Under the pieces are notes generated by a model that was given only the letters and a program-made list of their open reading frames with translations, had not been told where the DNA came from and searched no databases. This document shows, one piece after another, positions 11,491 through 22,309 of a stretch of DNA of 64,000 bases. The translations under genes and the position numbers were made by a program. Source of the DNA: Bicyclus anynana (Eukaryota > Arthropoda > Insecta > Lepidoptera > Nymphalidae); the NCBI RefSeq assembly GCF_947172395.1, contig NC_069094.1, positions 10,530,292 to 10,594,291 of the forward strand. Direction: 5' to 3'. Position 1 is the first letter of the stretch. The number at the start of each line of letters is the position of its first letter.

Positions 11491-11577
11491 CTTTGTTTGT
11501 GAACAGATAAGATGCGGTGCGCGGTAGCGGCGGACGAGCGGCGATGATCGGCCACATGGGCCGGCCGAGTGCTCACG

Positions 11578-11598
11578 ATGCGCCAGCAGTCGACCGAT
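11578..11598 (+). CDS. Possible first coding exon
   Basis: The GC-rich block 11515-11598 stands out from its AT-rich surroundings and ends at a consensus donor, GAT/GTGAGT. The frame that matches the next exon (phase 0 at 18160) opens with ATG at 11578 and encodes MRQQSTD. An in-frame TGA at 11545-11547 lies upstream, so this is the first ATG in that frame. Against it: other ATGs precede it in the same block (11511, 11543, 11556), at least one opening a short upstream ORF, no promoter can be identified, and the next exon is 6.6 kb away. The 5' part of the block may be untranslated leader. Plausible but unproved. Confidence 0.3.
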
Positions 11599-11644
11599 GT
11601 GAGTAACTGTTGTGTTTTATAGTTATTATTGATGACCTGACCTG

Positions 11645-12015
11645 AGAGAAAGCGAGAAACAAAAGATAGACGCTCTAGAAATGTGGTGCTGGAGAGGAAT
11701 GCTTGGCATATACTAGACACAGTTCCGACATTTCAATCCTCCAAGAACTGAGCATCAAACAGCGTCTTTCTTCCATAGTCCAATATCACACACTGACTTT
11801 CTTTGGTCATATTACAAGAAAAGATGACACGTCCATAGAGAGACTTGTGATGCAAGGAAAGCTGGAGGGCACAAGAGCACGTGGCAGGTCACCCATGCGC
11901 TGGACTGACCAAGTAAAAACCCTCTCTCCATGGATCGCTCCACGAATGTTCTAGGACAGCCACACTACGGGAGGAATGGCGACGGATAGTGAGGCTTGCC
12001 ACCGCAACCAAATGA
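11645..12015 (+). mobile_element. LINE C-terminal fragment (endonuclease-RT type)
   Basis: The + strand translation gives DALEMWCWRGMLG, then (after a frameshift) SILQELSIKQRLSS and RGRSPMRWTDQVK. This pattern is characteristic of C termini of lepidopteran endonuclease/reverse-transcriptase LINEs. It is frame-broken and 5'-truncated, so inactive. Confidence 0.8.
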
Positions 12016-12062
12016 CGACCACGATCACTCTGTCAAGAGTGTAACGATACAGAAGAAAAATT

Positions 12063-12262
12063 GATGACCTTCACTTCTGATTCGATCACGCAAAAATACT
12101 CCGAGCATATCTCAGGGCACATAGTTCGAAGAGCCGATGAGGTCCCAAGGTGCTGGAATGGCGACCCCGCATTAGAAAGCTCAGTGTTGGTCGACCCCCA
12201 CCAGTTGGACTGCGAGCGAGTCGCAGGGATTTGTGATGTTTGAAAGTCCCTAAAAAATGCCT
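12063..12262 (+). mobile_element. RTE-like LINE 3' end, internally deleted
   Basis: 'gattcgatcacgc', 'cacatagttcgaagagccga' and 'aaggtgctggaatggcgacc' match the block at 23711-24112. Part of the block is missing and there is no GAT tail. Confidence 0.8.
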
Positions 12263-12399
12263 GTTTTGAATCTGTTGTGTAAAATATACATAACATTAAA
12301 TAAACATAAAGTAAACTATAAATAAAATAACATAAGCAATAAGTCAATATTTTAGTGAGAAGGATGAACCTGATATTTTAATAATAAATTATCAACATT

Positions 12400-12690
12400 T
12401 GGCGTCAATTTTGTAAGGGTTAACCTTAGATCTCCTCGGCTAATGATGTTCCAGTCTGTTTCTTTTTTTCGCTAGGAAATTGGTAACAGTGCTGAACCCC
12501 CTTTCCACAAGGTATGACGATGGAAAAGAAATTAAAAATTTACTCGCTAAATTCCATAATAGGTACTATCAGTGTATGTGTTGAGATCCACTATCGTGGA
12601 CCCCGCTGACGCTATCGCTGACGTAGATCCCTTGTAGGTAGTCATAGACCCCTAGGAGTCGATATAGACCATTTTGGGAATCATTGCTTT
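12400..12690. mobile_element. Possible hAT-type transposon remnant
   Basis: Phrases such as 'gatccactatcgtggacccc' and 'ccattttgggaatcattg' resemble terminal regions of hAT (ZBED-like) DNA transposons. No TIR pair or target duplication was located. Confidence 0.35.
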
Positions 12691-12699
12691 AGACCGAAA

Positions 12700-13284
12700 C
12701 ACAAAAATGCTGCTTGGCAAATATAAGCACGAAGATAGTACTTCCCCGGACTCAGTCACAAAACTTTCACTAAGTATATTATATTTCTAATTTAATTTAT
12801 CAGCGTAGTTAACAGCACTTTTAAAAAGTCAAACAAATTCAGGCTTCTAGTTTTATTCAGAAAGAAGTTAAGGGTTCGAAAATAACCTGAGCTGCTTCGA
12901 GTAAAGGATGGTACAGCCGTACTGCGTTTTTGCTTGACTTGGCAGGGCACTGCTTTACCCTTAAGAATTTATGTAGACTCTACTACCAGTTTGGAAGATT
13001 CTGTAGGTATTATATGCTAAAGAAATTATTAGTTATTCTTTTTAATGTATCCTTTACAAAAGCATTACTATCACTTAACAATTTTGCCTATTTCCTGTTT
13101 AAAGTTGAAAGCCAATTCGAATGCCTCCAAGCCACCTATCTAAGTTAACAATTTTAGTATCAAACTAACTTTTGCTCTCCACTTTGGTGGCGGGAGTTCT
13201 GACCGATATATTGTAAGTATAGTGTACGAGTACGATATATAATAGTTTCTATTTATAGATATTGGTTTAGCTACCGTAATAGTG
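12700..13284. other. Unassigned stretch
   Basis: A 72-codon frame at 12930-13148 lacks splice sites and domain features. No repeat recognised. Confidence 0.4.
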
Positions 13285-13755
13285 TATCTATCTTCTTAGA
13301 GCTCCGTAGACCACAAGGAATCCTTATAGATTTATATAGTTTTGTCATGTTCGTCTGTCCGTCTGTCCGCAATTTAGCGCTGAGACTATTACTACTATAG
13401 AAAGCTGTACTTACTATAAGTTAAGTTTAAATTAGCAAACAAAATCAAAATCTTGAAAAATATTTTTTTATGGTTCTTCCCCTACATCGTAAAGTGGGGA
13501 TGATTTTTTTACTCCTTTATTTCATAGTGTGGGGTACCGTTGGATAGGTCTTCAAAAGATATAATGAGGGTTCTTTTACCAAATTTTTGAAAAAAATTAG
13601 GGAACAAGCAAACTGAGGATGAATTTTTATACATCTATCCCGTGGTGTCGGGTATCGTTATTGGTAGTTTTGTGCATTACATAAGGTATAAAAATGCTAA
13701 CTTAATCTACGGAACCATACACTGCGCGTGGCCCGACGCGCACTTGGCTGGTTTT
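13285..13755 (+). repeat. Dispersed lepidopteran repeat, unclassified
   Basis: Contains 'gttcgtctgtccgtctgtcc' and ends in 'cactgcgcgtggcccgac' followed by 'gcgcacttggctggttt', a motif recurrent in lepidopteran introns. A non-autonomous transposon is likely; class unknown. Confidence 0.5.
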
Positions 13756-13759
13756 ATTC

Positions 13760-14275
13760 ATATAGATGTGTGAAAATCTAATATTCAGAAGTCAATTAAT
13801 CCAACTTCATTATAAATAACTATGAGTACATCATAAAAATCTCAAAGACGAGTTCCTTACGCAACAGATGTTTTTCACGAGCGTTATAAATAGAAAATGT
13901 GTGACGGCTTAAAATGGCTTATCTGAGTTAATCCTAAACCCAACGTTGTACGTCCGCGTTGATAATCCACAGCTCGTCGATATATTCACAAAAGCGTCAA
14001 AGAGCATGCAGTGTTGATACATTGGATATTCGCTTTATGCCTACCGCTTCTGATTCCCGCAGCTCGATACTGTCGAGGTAACTGTGTCAGTTTTCATCTT
14101 TTGAATTCGGTTTCGCTGCAGTTTGTGCTATCGGGGAAACTGTGCCGTGTTTTAATTTCACCGATACATTGGATTCGTTAGACTACGCCTGTATATATTT
14201 CAACCAGCTGGTACGGTATGTTTTTGTACGGGATAAGAGGTAACTTACGTCGATTACATGTGTCGTATATTATTA
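13760..14275. other. Unassigned stretch
   Basis: Moderately GC-balanced compared with its flanks, without a usable ORF. 13930-14210 could be an unrecognised repeat or regulatory sequence; nothing specific supports either. Confidence 0.35.
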
Positions 14276-14278
14276 TCA

Positions 14279-14650
14279 ACTGCCTCATTGGTCCCGTGGT
14301 TAACTGGTTCAGCTACGGACAATGAGGTCCGGGGTTCGAATTCCGGGTCAGGCCAATAAAAAAAATATAAAAAAAACAGGTTATTGGGATTTTTCTTACA
14401 AGAAAAATCTTAAAAGCAGCCTGGAGTTGGGAAGTTGGCGGTGTTAGTACACCCCAGTGTCTCGGAGAGCACGTAAAGCCGTCGGTCCTGCGCCTAATCT
14501 CTCACCGGAAATGTCGGTTTGCCATCCCACCGGATTTCGAGAGTGAGGGAAGAGAGAGTGCACCTGTGCTTGCGCTCACTTGTGCACTATCCTGTCTCCT
14601 GCGTACATGGTTGATCTCACCATGAGATTAGCCGCCGTGACCGAAAAGGT
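14279..14650 (+). mobile_element. SINE family C, full-length
   Basis: The tRNA-like head 'gcctcattggtcccgtggtt' has its B box in 'ggggttcgaattccgggtca'. The body includes 'cctggagttgggaagttggc' and 'tgatctcaccatgagattag'. The body motif recurs at 6200 and, reversed, at 23240. Confidence 0.7.
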
Positions 14651-14810
14651 AAAAGAATTTTCAAAATCAACAGTAGATCCAGGGATTACCCCTACAATCT
14701 CATAAATTTTACCACTTTATTATATCTGTAGGTATTCTAATAAAGAAAATAAAAGAAAAATAAAAGAGAAAAAAATTTATCATCTTTCATTAATCGAATT
14801 ACTGTTGACT

Positions 14811-15226
14811 AATTATTATAGGACTCAAAAGTGATTACAAATATAAGAGAACTAATGTCGAACAAAGGTGATTCACAACACTTGTCAGGACAACTTAATT
14901 AACAAATCAAACTGTAACCAAAATAAGACCCTAGAATGGCAGAGAATGACCTTGAGTGAAATCACGTACTTGTGAACGATGTGTGTAGGGTTAAAGGATC
15001 CTTGTACTGATATCAAACACTCCCCTTTTCCACTCAAGTCACTCTCCCCGCCTATCCCAAGTAAACCATAAAGAATTACACAACAAGAGATGTAGACGGC
15101 TCGAACGCCATGAGCACACTGAAGCTAACACAAGATCGAGCAACGTCATATCCGTCACAGACTACTATTTCCTACACTATTTATTAAAAACATGTTTTAA
15201 AAGCGGCCAACGCGGCGATAACATAA
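14811..15226. mobile_element. Interspersed element X, copy 1
   Basis: About 415 bp, highly similar to 35882-36270. It starts ATTATTATAGGAC and ends CGGCGATAACA. Shared blocks include 'gaacgatgtgtgtagggtt' and 'cctatcccaagtaa'. No coding capacity. It carries about 30 bp near the right end (about 15182-15210) that copy 2 lacks. Confidence 0.75.
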
Positions 15227-15229
15227 TAT

Positions 15230-15665
15230 AACGTAACAATCTTCAAGGTATGAAGACCTTGGAAATATAGAAATCAGATGCAGAAATGATCTAAACTTTT
15301 ATTTATTCAGACATTCTAATCTGTTTTCCATAAATAAAACTGTTCCAGACAATATAGCATAGATACCTATTTTTGTTGTTTGTCGGATTACTTATTCATA
15401 CAATGATTCGTGTTATTGTACGCATTGTTCTTTTTACGAGCCAAAAGAGAATTACAATTTATCCTTCAGAAGACAATTTTGAACTTGACGCAATCCATAA
15501 TATTTTGGGGATACTTTACATTATTTTATCTCCGTATTATTCAAAATAGGTGCAGTAAATCATACTAAAAATAATACGGACCCCGTCAAACTTAGAAGTT
15601 ATTAAAATTTCTACTTAAAATATTAATTAAGATTTTAGTTTTACCATTAAGCAGACGAGAATACT
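15230..15665. other. Unassigned stretch
   Basis: Nothing recognisable. Confidence 0.4.
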
Positions 15666-15667
15666 GA

Positions 15668-15936
15668 AATGTAGGTATAGATACTTGTAAGTAAGATGAA
15701 TTAAGATGTAAGTATAGACACCTGTAAGTAAGTTGAACTAAAATGTAGGTATAGACACCTGTAAGTAAGTTGAGCTAAAATGTAGGTATAGACACCTGTA
15801 AGTGAGTTGAACTAAAATGTAAGTATAGAAGCCTCTACGTATGTTGAACTAAAATGTAGGTATAGACACTTATAAGTAAGTTGAACTAAAATGTAGGTAG
15901 AGACACCTGTAAGTAAGTAGAACTAAAATGACAGCT
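15668..15936. repeat. 37-bp minisatellite, about 7 copies
   Basis: Tandem units with consensus 'gaactaaaatgtaggtatag' plus 'acacctgtaagtaagtt'. The outer units and the fifth are the most diverged. Confidence 0.95.
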
Positions 15937-16063
15937 GCCCGCGCAAGTTTATAATAAAGACAATTATAATAAACAAATAGACGAGCGTCGTAGCCCGAAA
16001 AATGTCTTTAGTTTTTGATATACCCCTAAGTTTTGAACCACAATGTAAAATTGGTACCGAAAT

Positions 16064-16408
16064 GCATCGATCGTAGATCGTTAGATGGGCCTCAAAGCGT
16101 GGCGGAATTCTCATTGGTTTTGCACATTGAGTACGTTATCACTCGTAACAAATTTCTCTTTATTCATGTTGTGGCTTGTATTTTTACACTTCCAAAATGA
16201 ACTCAAAGGCATAATTAAGGGATTAAAATAAAAAAAACAGTTAATATTTTTTTAAGTCTACGTCCACTCACAGCGTGCGCTTGTTATGTACTAAGATAAG
16301 ATGTGCGTGCACGTCTTTTGGATATGACATAAAATTGTGCGTTCTATAAAATTGTGCATTCTAAAAAAATAAATATGGAGGGGCCCATCTAACGATCTAT
16401 ATCGATGC
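16064..16408 (+). mobile_element. MITE family M, copy 1
   Basis: About 345 bp. The left end GCATCGATCGTAGATCGTTA and the right end, reversed, GCATCGATATAGATCGTTA are followed by GATGGGCC on both sides. It matches 17144-17443 in reverse orientation. No coding capacity. Confidence 0.85.
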
Positions 16409-16409
16409 C

Positions 16410-16965
16410 AAAATGATTGCTGTGACAAACTACACTCGATGTAATACTTTTTTTTGGATTAGACTACCGGAAGTACCGGACATTGAAATAAACGATGAAA
16501 ACGCCTAAATTTCTAATTTCTTTTAACAAAACTTTTTCAGACATTGGTCTTTTATATTGTTTTTTTAATTTTAACTTTTTAATTTGAAAAATAAGTACAC
16601 CGTTTCATGATTGTTTCTATTATATATATTTTGTATCAGGCTTGACTATTATAATGTATTTATTTTAGACCTCAGTATACATGTTATGCTGTCGCTTGTA
16701 GTCATTATACTAACACCATAATAATCGTTGCATTAGAATCCGAGGCTTTTAACTAAGCCCACCATTCTGTGTACTCTAATGTATTGGTATATCCTGCTAC
16801 TATAGGATGGACGGTCTAGCTAATTGTTAATAACTATCCCCTTAAGTATAATTAATGTAATACAGAATCGAGTGTACAAATGATGGTCATTAACAATTAC
16901 TCTATGAGCACTGAATACCTAAATAATTCATTTAGATCCTGTTGCCTGGTGCAAACGTCCGCTTA
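16410..16965. other. Unassigned stretch
   Basis: AT-rich; no gene or recognised repeat. Confidence 0.4.
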
Positions 16966-16969
16966 TCTA

Positions 16970-17052
16970 TATATACCTACTAATATTATAAAGAGATAAA
17001 GTTTGAGAGGTTTTGGGGGGTAATCTCTGGAAATACTGAACCCGAATTTTGA
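16970..17052 (+). mobile_element. Helitron-like 5' fragment
   Basis: 'actaatattataaag' followed by 'gtttgagaggttttgggggg' resembles the 5' end of the family. Truncated. Confidence 0.5.
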
Positions 17053-17143
17053 AAATATTGATGTTTTAAATCGTACGACGGGAGTCATGTTTTAAATCGA
17101 AAGTAAGATATTTCGAGAAATATTTTTGTAAAAAGATTAGTGA

Positions 17144-17443
17144 TACATCGATATAAATCGTTAGATAGGCCCCTCCATACTAAAGAACGTACAATTTTAT
17201 GTCATTACCCAAAGACGTGCACGCACATCTTATCTTAGTACGTAACAAGCGCATGATGTGAGTGGACGTGGACTTAAAAAAAAATTACTGTTTTTTTTAT
17301 TTTATCTCCTAATTTTGCCCTCGTGTTCATTTTGGAAGTGTAAACACATGAATAAAGAGAAATGTGTTACGATTGATGACGTACCCTATGTGCGAAACCA
17401 ATGACAATTCCGCGACGCTTTGAGGTCCATCTATCTACGATCG
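17144..17443 (-). mobile_element. MITE family M, copy 2, inverted
   Basis: Reverse complement of 16064-16408. CATCGAT occurs at both ends, with 'gacgtgcacgcacatcttat' and 'gtacgtaacaagcgca' inside. About 735 bp separates the two copies. Confidence 0.85.
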
Positions 17444-17449
17444 ATGGTG

Positions 17450-17868
17450 ATAGTATATAAAACATTTGAAAATATTAAAATAAGGCAGTGCAATAGGGGT
17501 CGAAAATTTATATCGAGTTGCATGCGGATGAAGTCGCGGGCATCCGGTAGTCGATAATGTAAGGACACACGATAGTGATCGATGATTACAGTTATAACTT
17601 CGAAAACCTTTCGCTTCGACCCGATGGGTTTGACTGTACTCGTATCTGAAGGATTAGAAAGGTCGATTATATGCCGCCGTCTTCAATGTATTTTTGAAAT
17701 CATTCAACATGTATAGTACTCTTACATATGTATTTATAGATACATTTTTAGCTTCAATAGTTAATTCGGAACAAAATTATCTTAGTTAAAAAATACATAA
17801 CGTGTTACAGGTTCCGAAATTGATTTTAAAGAGCATGTCGTGTTTGTTAACGTAAGGTTTTATTAAGG
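17450..17868. other. Unassigned stretch
   Basis: A short 'gatgaagtcgcgggcatcc' scrap near 17528 resembles a Helitron-like 3' end. Nothing else recognised. Confidence 0.4.
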
Positions 17869-17869
17869 A

Positions 17870-18050
17870 CTAGCAGACGCCCGCGACTTCGTCCGCCCTC
17901 TTTAATCCAGCCATTACAGTAGTATCTCTGTAAAAATTGAGTAACTTCTCCAGTTATCCCAACATTTCCCTTCACTGCTCTGCTCCGACTGATTGTAGCG
18001 TGATGAAAAGTATGTTATAACCTGCCCAGGAGTAGTCTGGTTTCTTTTTT
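17870..18050 (-). mobile_element. Helitron-like element, 3' part
   Basis: CTAGCAGACGCCCGCGACTT at the left edge is the reversed terminus. The body is diverged. Confidence 0.65.
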
Positions 18051-18159
18051 TCTTTCTTTCTATTATAAAAATATAGCAAATATTCTTTTTTTTTTTTTTA
18101 AAAAAAAAAAGAAGTGCACTGCTGGAAGTATCTTATAAATGTGTGTGTGCACGTTCCAG

Positions 18160-18325
18160 ACGGTCGACAAAGCGGTGTGCACGGAGGAGCCGGGCGCGGC
18201 GCGGCTGGAGGCTGTGCTGGTGGCGCTGGTGGAGCGCAAGGCGCGCGCGCTGCACGCCGAGCAGGCGCGGCGCCGCGCGCGCACACACCCGCTGCTCCTA
18301 TTGCTGCGCAGCCATGTGTCCGACG
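18160..18325 (+). CDS. Coding exon of a membrane protein gene
   Basis: The first well-supported exon. Acceptor TTCCAG precedes 18160 and donor GTGCGT follows 18325. It is 166 nt, starts in phase 0 and ends with the first base of a codon. The segment is strikingly GC-rich against AT-rich flanks. It encodes 55 residues beginning TVDKAVCTEEPG, then an Ala/Leu/Arg-rich stretch (about residues 15-50, VLVALVERKARALHAEQARR) that looks helical and possibly amphipathic. The single G at its end plus AG at the next exon makes Glu, so the join with 22835 is in frame. With the next three exons this gives about 184 residues ending just after a membrane span. I do not recognise the family. Opposite-strand Arg/Ala-rich frames here are GC shadows. 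Confidence 0.75.
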
Positions 18326-18396
18326 GTGCGTACACGTTTTACTGTGGAATACATAGACATTGTGGGGGCGCCCCCAGGGGATCGTCCATCCTTTGA

Positions 18397-18712
18397 GTTT
18401 TTTTTTAATTTTTTTTTTACAAGTTAGCCCTTGACTACAATCTCACCTGATGGTAAGTGATGATGCAGTCTAGCGGGCTAACTTGTTAGGAGGAGGATGA
18501 AAATCCACACTCCTTTCGGTTTCTACACAACATCGTACCGGAACGCTAAATCGCTTGGCGGTACGTTTTTGTCGGAAGGGCTAGCCACGGCCGAAGCCTC
18601 CCACCAGCCGGACCTGGACCATTTAAGAAAACCTCAATTGGCCCAGCCGGGGATCGAACCCAGGACCTCCGTCTTGTAAATCTACCGCGCACACCACTGC
18701 GCCACGGAGGCC
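18397..18712 (-). mobile_element. SINE family A, full-length
   Basis: Inserted 70 bp after the exon donor. Reverse-oriented, with head 'gccacggaggcc' at the right end, B-box complement 'ggggatcgaacccaggacct' and a poly-T tail at the left. Confidence 0.9.
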
Positions 18713-18719
18713 GTCAGTT

Positions 18720-19114
18720 GAGTGTCGAATTTAAACTCTATACGTTTGAGAATTCGACATTCAGTGGGTGAATGGTGGTGCCCTGCAACGTCTATGAATT
18801 TCACTGTTAATGTCTCCAGATACGGTCAAAGATCTTCGTAAATATTGCAATGGCTTCTCAAGAGGAATCAAATTATAGGAATGAAAATAATTTTCTCTTT
18901 TTAAATTCTGTGTCCCTCGCTTGGAAAGAATTTATACAGATTGTTTAAGAATACTTACACAAACACACAGCTAGTAGCTAGTAGCTAGTAAATTGAATCC
19001 ATGTTTGTAGAGGGTAAACGAAGGTGTGCTACGAATAACCTCTACGCAGTGGTTACGGCGTAGCATCTAGTTCTACAATTTTAATACACGTTGGTTTAGG
19101 CTGGTATCTTCTCT
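18720..19114. other. Intron sequence, unassigned
   Basis: Contains a triple 'agctagtag' run near 18970. Nothing else recognised. Confidence 0.4.
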
Positions 19115-19115
19115 A

Positions 19116-19409
19116 TACTACAGCCTTTCTTGATGAGTACTGTTTACCAACTAAGAAATTAAAAATGAAGGTAGAACATGCATGTCAATTCATAACTTAT
19201 TTTTTTAAATTATGTATGGTTTGTTTATAAAATTTATAAACATATTAATTTTCACTAATTATTCTACGCATATTAGTCAAATTTATTTTCATTAATTTAA
19301 GAACAAGTTAATTATAATTATTATTAGGTGTGAAATATATCTAGTGATTTTTACCCTCATTTTTAGTTTGTTCGTTGGTAAACAGTACACAACAAGAAGG
19401 GCTGTAGTA
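19116..19409. mobile_element. MITE with about 60-bp TIRs
   Basis: About 294 bp. The left arm carries TACTACAGCCTTTCTTGATG and the right arm, reversed, TACTACAGCCCTTCTTGTTG; both continue through GTACTGTTTACCAAC and AAATGA-GGTA. No ORF. No clear target duplication. Confidence 0.75.
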
Positions 19410-19466
19410 CAATACTTGTAGTTATTTACACGATACTAAAACTTAAACGATTTTTTTATTAATTAA

Positions 19467-19702
19467 CTAGCGGACGCCAGCGACTTTGTCCGCGTGGAAT
19501 TCAGTTTTTCACAAATCCCGCGAGAATCATGGATTTTTCCAGGATGAAAAGTAATACATAGGAGTTAATTCAGAGTAAAATCTATTTCCATTCCGAATTT
19601 CAGCCAAATCGATTCAGTAGCCACAGCACAAATGAGGAACAAACATACACACTGACAGGCACATTTGCGCACAAACTTTTGCCTTTATAATATTAGTGTG
19701 AT
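19467..19702 (-). mobile_element. Non-autonomous Helitron-like element
   Basis: Full-length in reverse. CTAGCGGACGCCAGCGACTT at the left, 'atcatggatttttccaggat' inside, and 'tataatattagtgtga' at the right. Confidence 0.85.
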
Positions 19703-19719
19703 TAATCATTTTTGTTTGT

Positions 19720-20100
19720 CAGTTTGCCCGGGCTTGTCTCTGGAAGGGATTACCAACTATTTATCAAAAATGGAAAAGATAGAAAAGGAAAAGATAAAAT
19801 AAGGAATGAGTATATAAGAGGAAGTCTGAAGGTGGCGCTAGTGACAGAAAAATTGAGGAGTAAAAGGTTAGCTTGGTATGGACATGTAATGCGTAGGGAG
19901 GAAAGTCATATTACTAGAAAAATGTTGAATGTGCAAGAGGAAGGCCAAAGAAGAGATGGTTGGATTGTGTGAAAGAGGACATGTGTCTAAAAGGAGTGGA
20001 TGATGAGTTGACGAGTAATAGTGACGAATGGAAAAGATTGACATATTTTTCCGACCCCGCTGAAGTGGGATGGAGTCTTAGGAGATGATGATCGAAAAGA
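19720..20100 (+). mobile_element. LINE C-terminal fragment, second family
   Basis: Translation: KDKIRNEYIRGSLKVALVTE, then KLRSKRLAWYGHVMRREESH, then (after a frameshift) WLDCVKEDMCLKGVDDEL and SDPAEVGWSLRR before a stop and GATGATG. These are typical C-terminal motifs of RTE-like endonuclease/RT LINEs. 5'-truncated and frameshifted. Confidence 0.85.
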
Positions 20101-20104
20101 AGAT

Positions 20105-20980
20105 AGAGAAAGCTATTGAGCAACATAAAGATTTCCTTTTATTCCGAAGAAATGGTTTCCACGGGATTTGTTCAATCTGAATCGCGGGCGTAAACATGTT
20201 TATTAATAAATTCCATCACCTCGATAGAAGTACCTTAAATTGAACGCTAAACTTCTTGTCAAACAATTAACGAACACGGTGATTTGAGATTTCCCCGAAC
20301 TCAAGAAGCTATTTAATATTCTCGAAGCGTGTCGAGTTTCGAGTATCTACTTTAAAAGTTGTAAGAAAATAATTACTGAGACGGTAAACAGTCTAAACTT
20401 TCAGAGTAGGTAACTAAAAGGTTGTAATTCTATTAAACATAACTTTCGACGCTGAAAGCATTAAACAAAGTTTAGAATTGCAAATAAACTTCGATTTTTA
20501 ACTTTTTCTGTAAGAACTCAATTTAAGTGTGACGCGGCAAATACGTCTTTTTCGTTCGCGGAATTTGACTGACTGTGAAAAATGTTGTAATACTATGGTT
20601 ATATGATTTTTGTGTAGTTTTAGGTAGTTATTAGTATTTGAGGTAATTTTCTTAAGATAAGAGAATTGTAAATTAATTAAAATTTGAAATGAGAGAAAAA
20701 AGAAACACTATCCCAGTATTCATCAATTTGTTTTATTGTTTACCAATAATGAATTGTCTTGACAAACTATCATTCACATCAGCGAATTGACGAAAAATAC
20801 ACCTTTTGGATTTTTGGCCGTCTTTCGACTCCATTGTATGTCCTGCAGGCTAATTTACTATCTTTGACTTGCTAGTTGACATATACGAAATAGAGATTCT
20901 TTGTAATAAATGTCATTCGGTGTCTACTGGTACATATCTGGTAGATCACATTTTGTTCATTTTGATAAGTTGATAATAAA
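20105..20980. other. Unassigned intron sequence
   Basis: About 0.9 kb with no ORF or repeat recognised. Confidence 0.4.
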
Positions 20981-20984
20981 GACC

Positions 20985-21250
20985 AAAATAGTGAATTGGC
21001 CAGCTGTTACATGTTTTAACGATCACTATCAGATGTTAGTGATAATGATCAGGACCGATGGTTTATTGTGCCCGGAGGATCTAGACGGAGGAGTAACACT
21101 GCCAACATCCTAACTCCGGGTTGAGAATATTAACTGAAAAATTCTAAGAAGAAAAAAAGCTCAGTATTTTATAGCCTGACCCAGGACTTGAACCCAGGAC
21201 CTAGTGATCCGAAGTCACGTAAGCTAATCATTAGACCAACGAGGTAGTAA
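20985..21250 (-). mobile_element. SINE family C, reverse
   Basis: The tRNA-like head is at the right. Its - strand reads 'cgttggtctaatgattagct' and then, through the B box, 'ggtcctgggttcaagtcctg'. The body 'ccgatggtttattgtgcccg' extends left. Confidence 0.7.
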
Positions 21251-21477
21251 GAGTTCATGGCAGCTGAGTTGTTGGCAGACCAAACACATAACGGGGAAAG
21301 ATAAATAAAAGCTTGTAGAATCGTTCAATGCGCCGTAAAATCGCCTGTAGCTGTTTTACGTGACACTACGCTGTCTACACTGTCACTATAACAGTGCCGG
21401 ACTTAAAAGAGGCCCCCCGTTTAAGTAAATGATGTAATTTTACAAGTATAAAAAAACGGTAGACTGCGTTCCGTTTA

Positions 21478-21700
21478 AATGAAATGAAATGAAATTTTAT
21501 TTGTCTAATACACGTATACAAATATTGTTTTACAAGTATAACCAAGTCACAGTGTATTACCATAAACATTTTGCAAAATGTTTAAAAAAATGCAAATTTT
21601 ACAATTTTATAAAGCACTGTTTAAGTAATTGTTATTTACTTACAATGTTATAATTGTTACAAATAAAATAAATAATTACAATTAAGATTAAATTAAACAA
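21478..21700 (-). mobile_element. Probable LINE 3' UTR
   Basis: (GAAAT)n then 'aaattttatttgtctaatac' resembles the reversed 3' end of a non-LTR element with a pentamer tail. No coding part remains. Confidence 0.45.
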
Positions 21701-21934
21701 GAGAGGCATCCAAAGCTTTTAGGTTCCCGAGAAACAGTTCCAAAGCTTGGAAGCCCCCCAAGACCTGATACCCCCAGGTTGTCAAACGTTCCTATGTGGT
21801 GTTGCTATATTAATACAGCCATCTAGATTTTTTAAGCAGTTATATAAAATACTTATTTACATAAAAAAAGGCAAAAAATATTTACATAAACTATCTACAC
21901 CATAATGTTTCATTTTGTCAATTTTATTCAAATA

Positions 21935-22308
21935 CTAGCGGACGCCCGTGACTTCGTCCGCGTGGAATTTAGTTTTTCACAAATCCCTCGGAAACCATGG
22001 ACTTTTCCGGGATAAAAAAATAGTCCATGTGTTAATCCAGGCTATAATATATCTTAACACCAAGTTTCAGTTAATTCGGTTCAGTAGTTGAGGCGTGAAA
22101 GAGTAACAAACATTCATATTATCTAAATCGTCAGTTTTCGCAATTCTTGGGAAACCATGGATTTTTTCGGGATAAAAAGCCTATGTGTTAATTTTAAATT
22201 TCAGCTAAATTGCTTCAGTAGTAGCGGCGTTATAGAGTAACAAACATTCAAACATCCAAACATACATTCAAACATCCATACAAACTTTCGCATTTATAAT
22301 ATTAGTAG
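21935..22308 (-). mobile_element. Helitron-like element plus partial tandem copy
   Basis: Starts CTAGCGGACGCCCGTGACTT. The core 'gaaaccatgga-ttttyygg' occurs twice (about 21990 and 22150), and the element ends 'ataatattagtaggaa'. The second, inner unit lacks its own CTAG terminus, so this is an internal duplication or a nested copy. Confidence 0.75.
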
Positions 22309-22309
22309 G

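Noticed and set aside
11354..11720. Poly-Ser and poly-Ile reading frames on the - strand
   Set aside because: They are translations of the GAT microsatellite, without coding context.
18063..18427. Overlapping Ala/Arg/Cys-rich frames on both strands
   Set aside because: High GC suppresses stops in all frames. Only the frame joining to 22835 by splice phase is supported.
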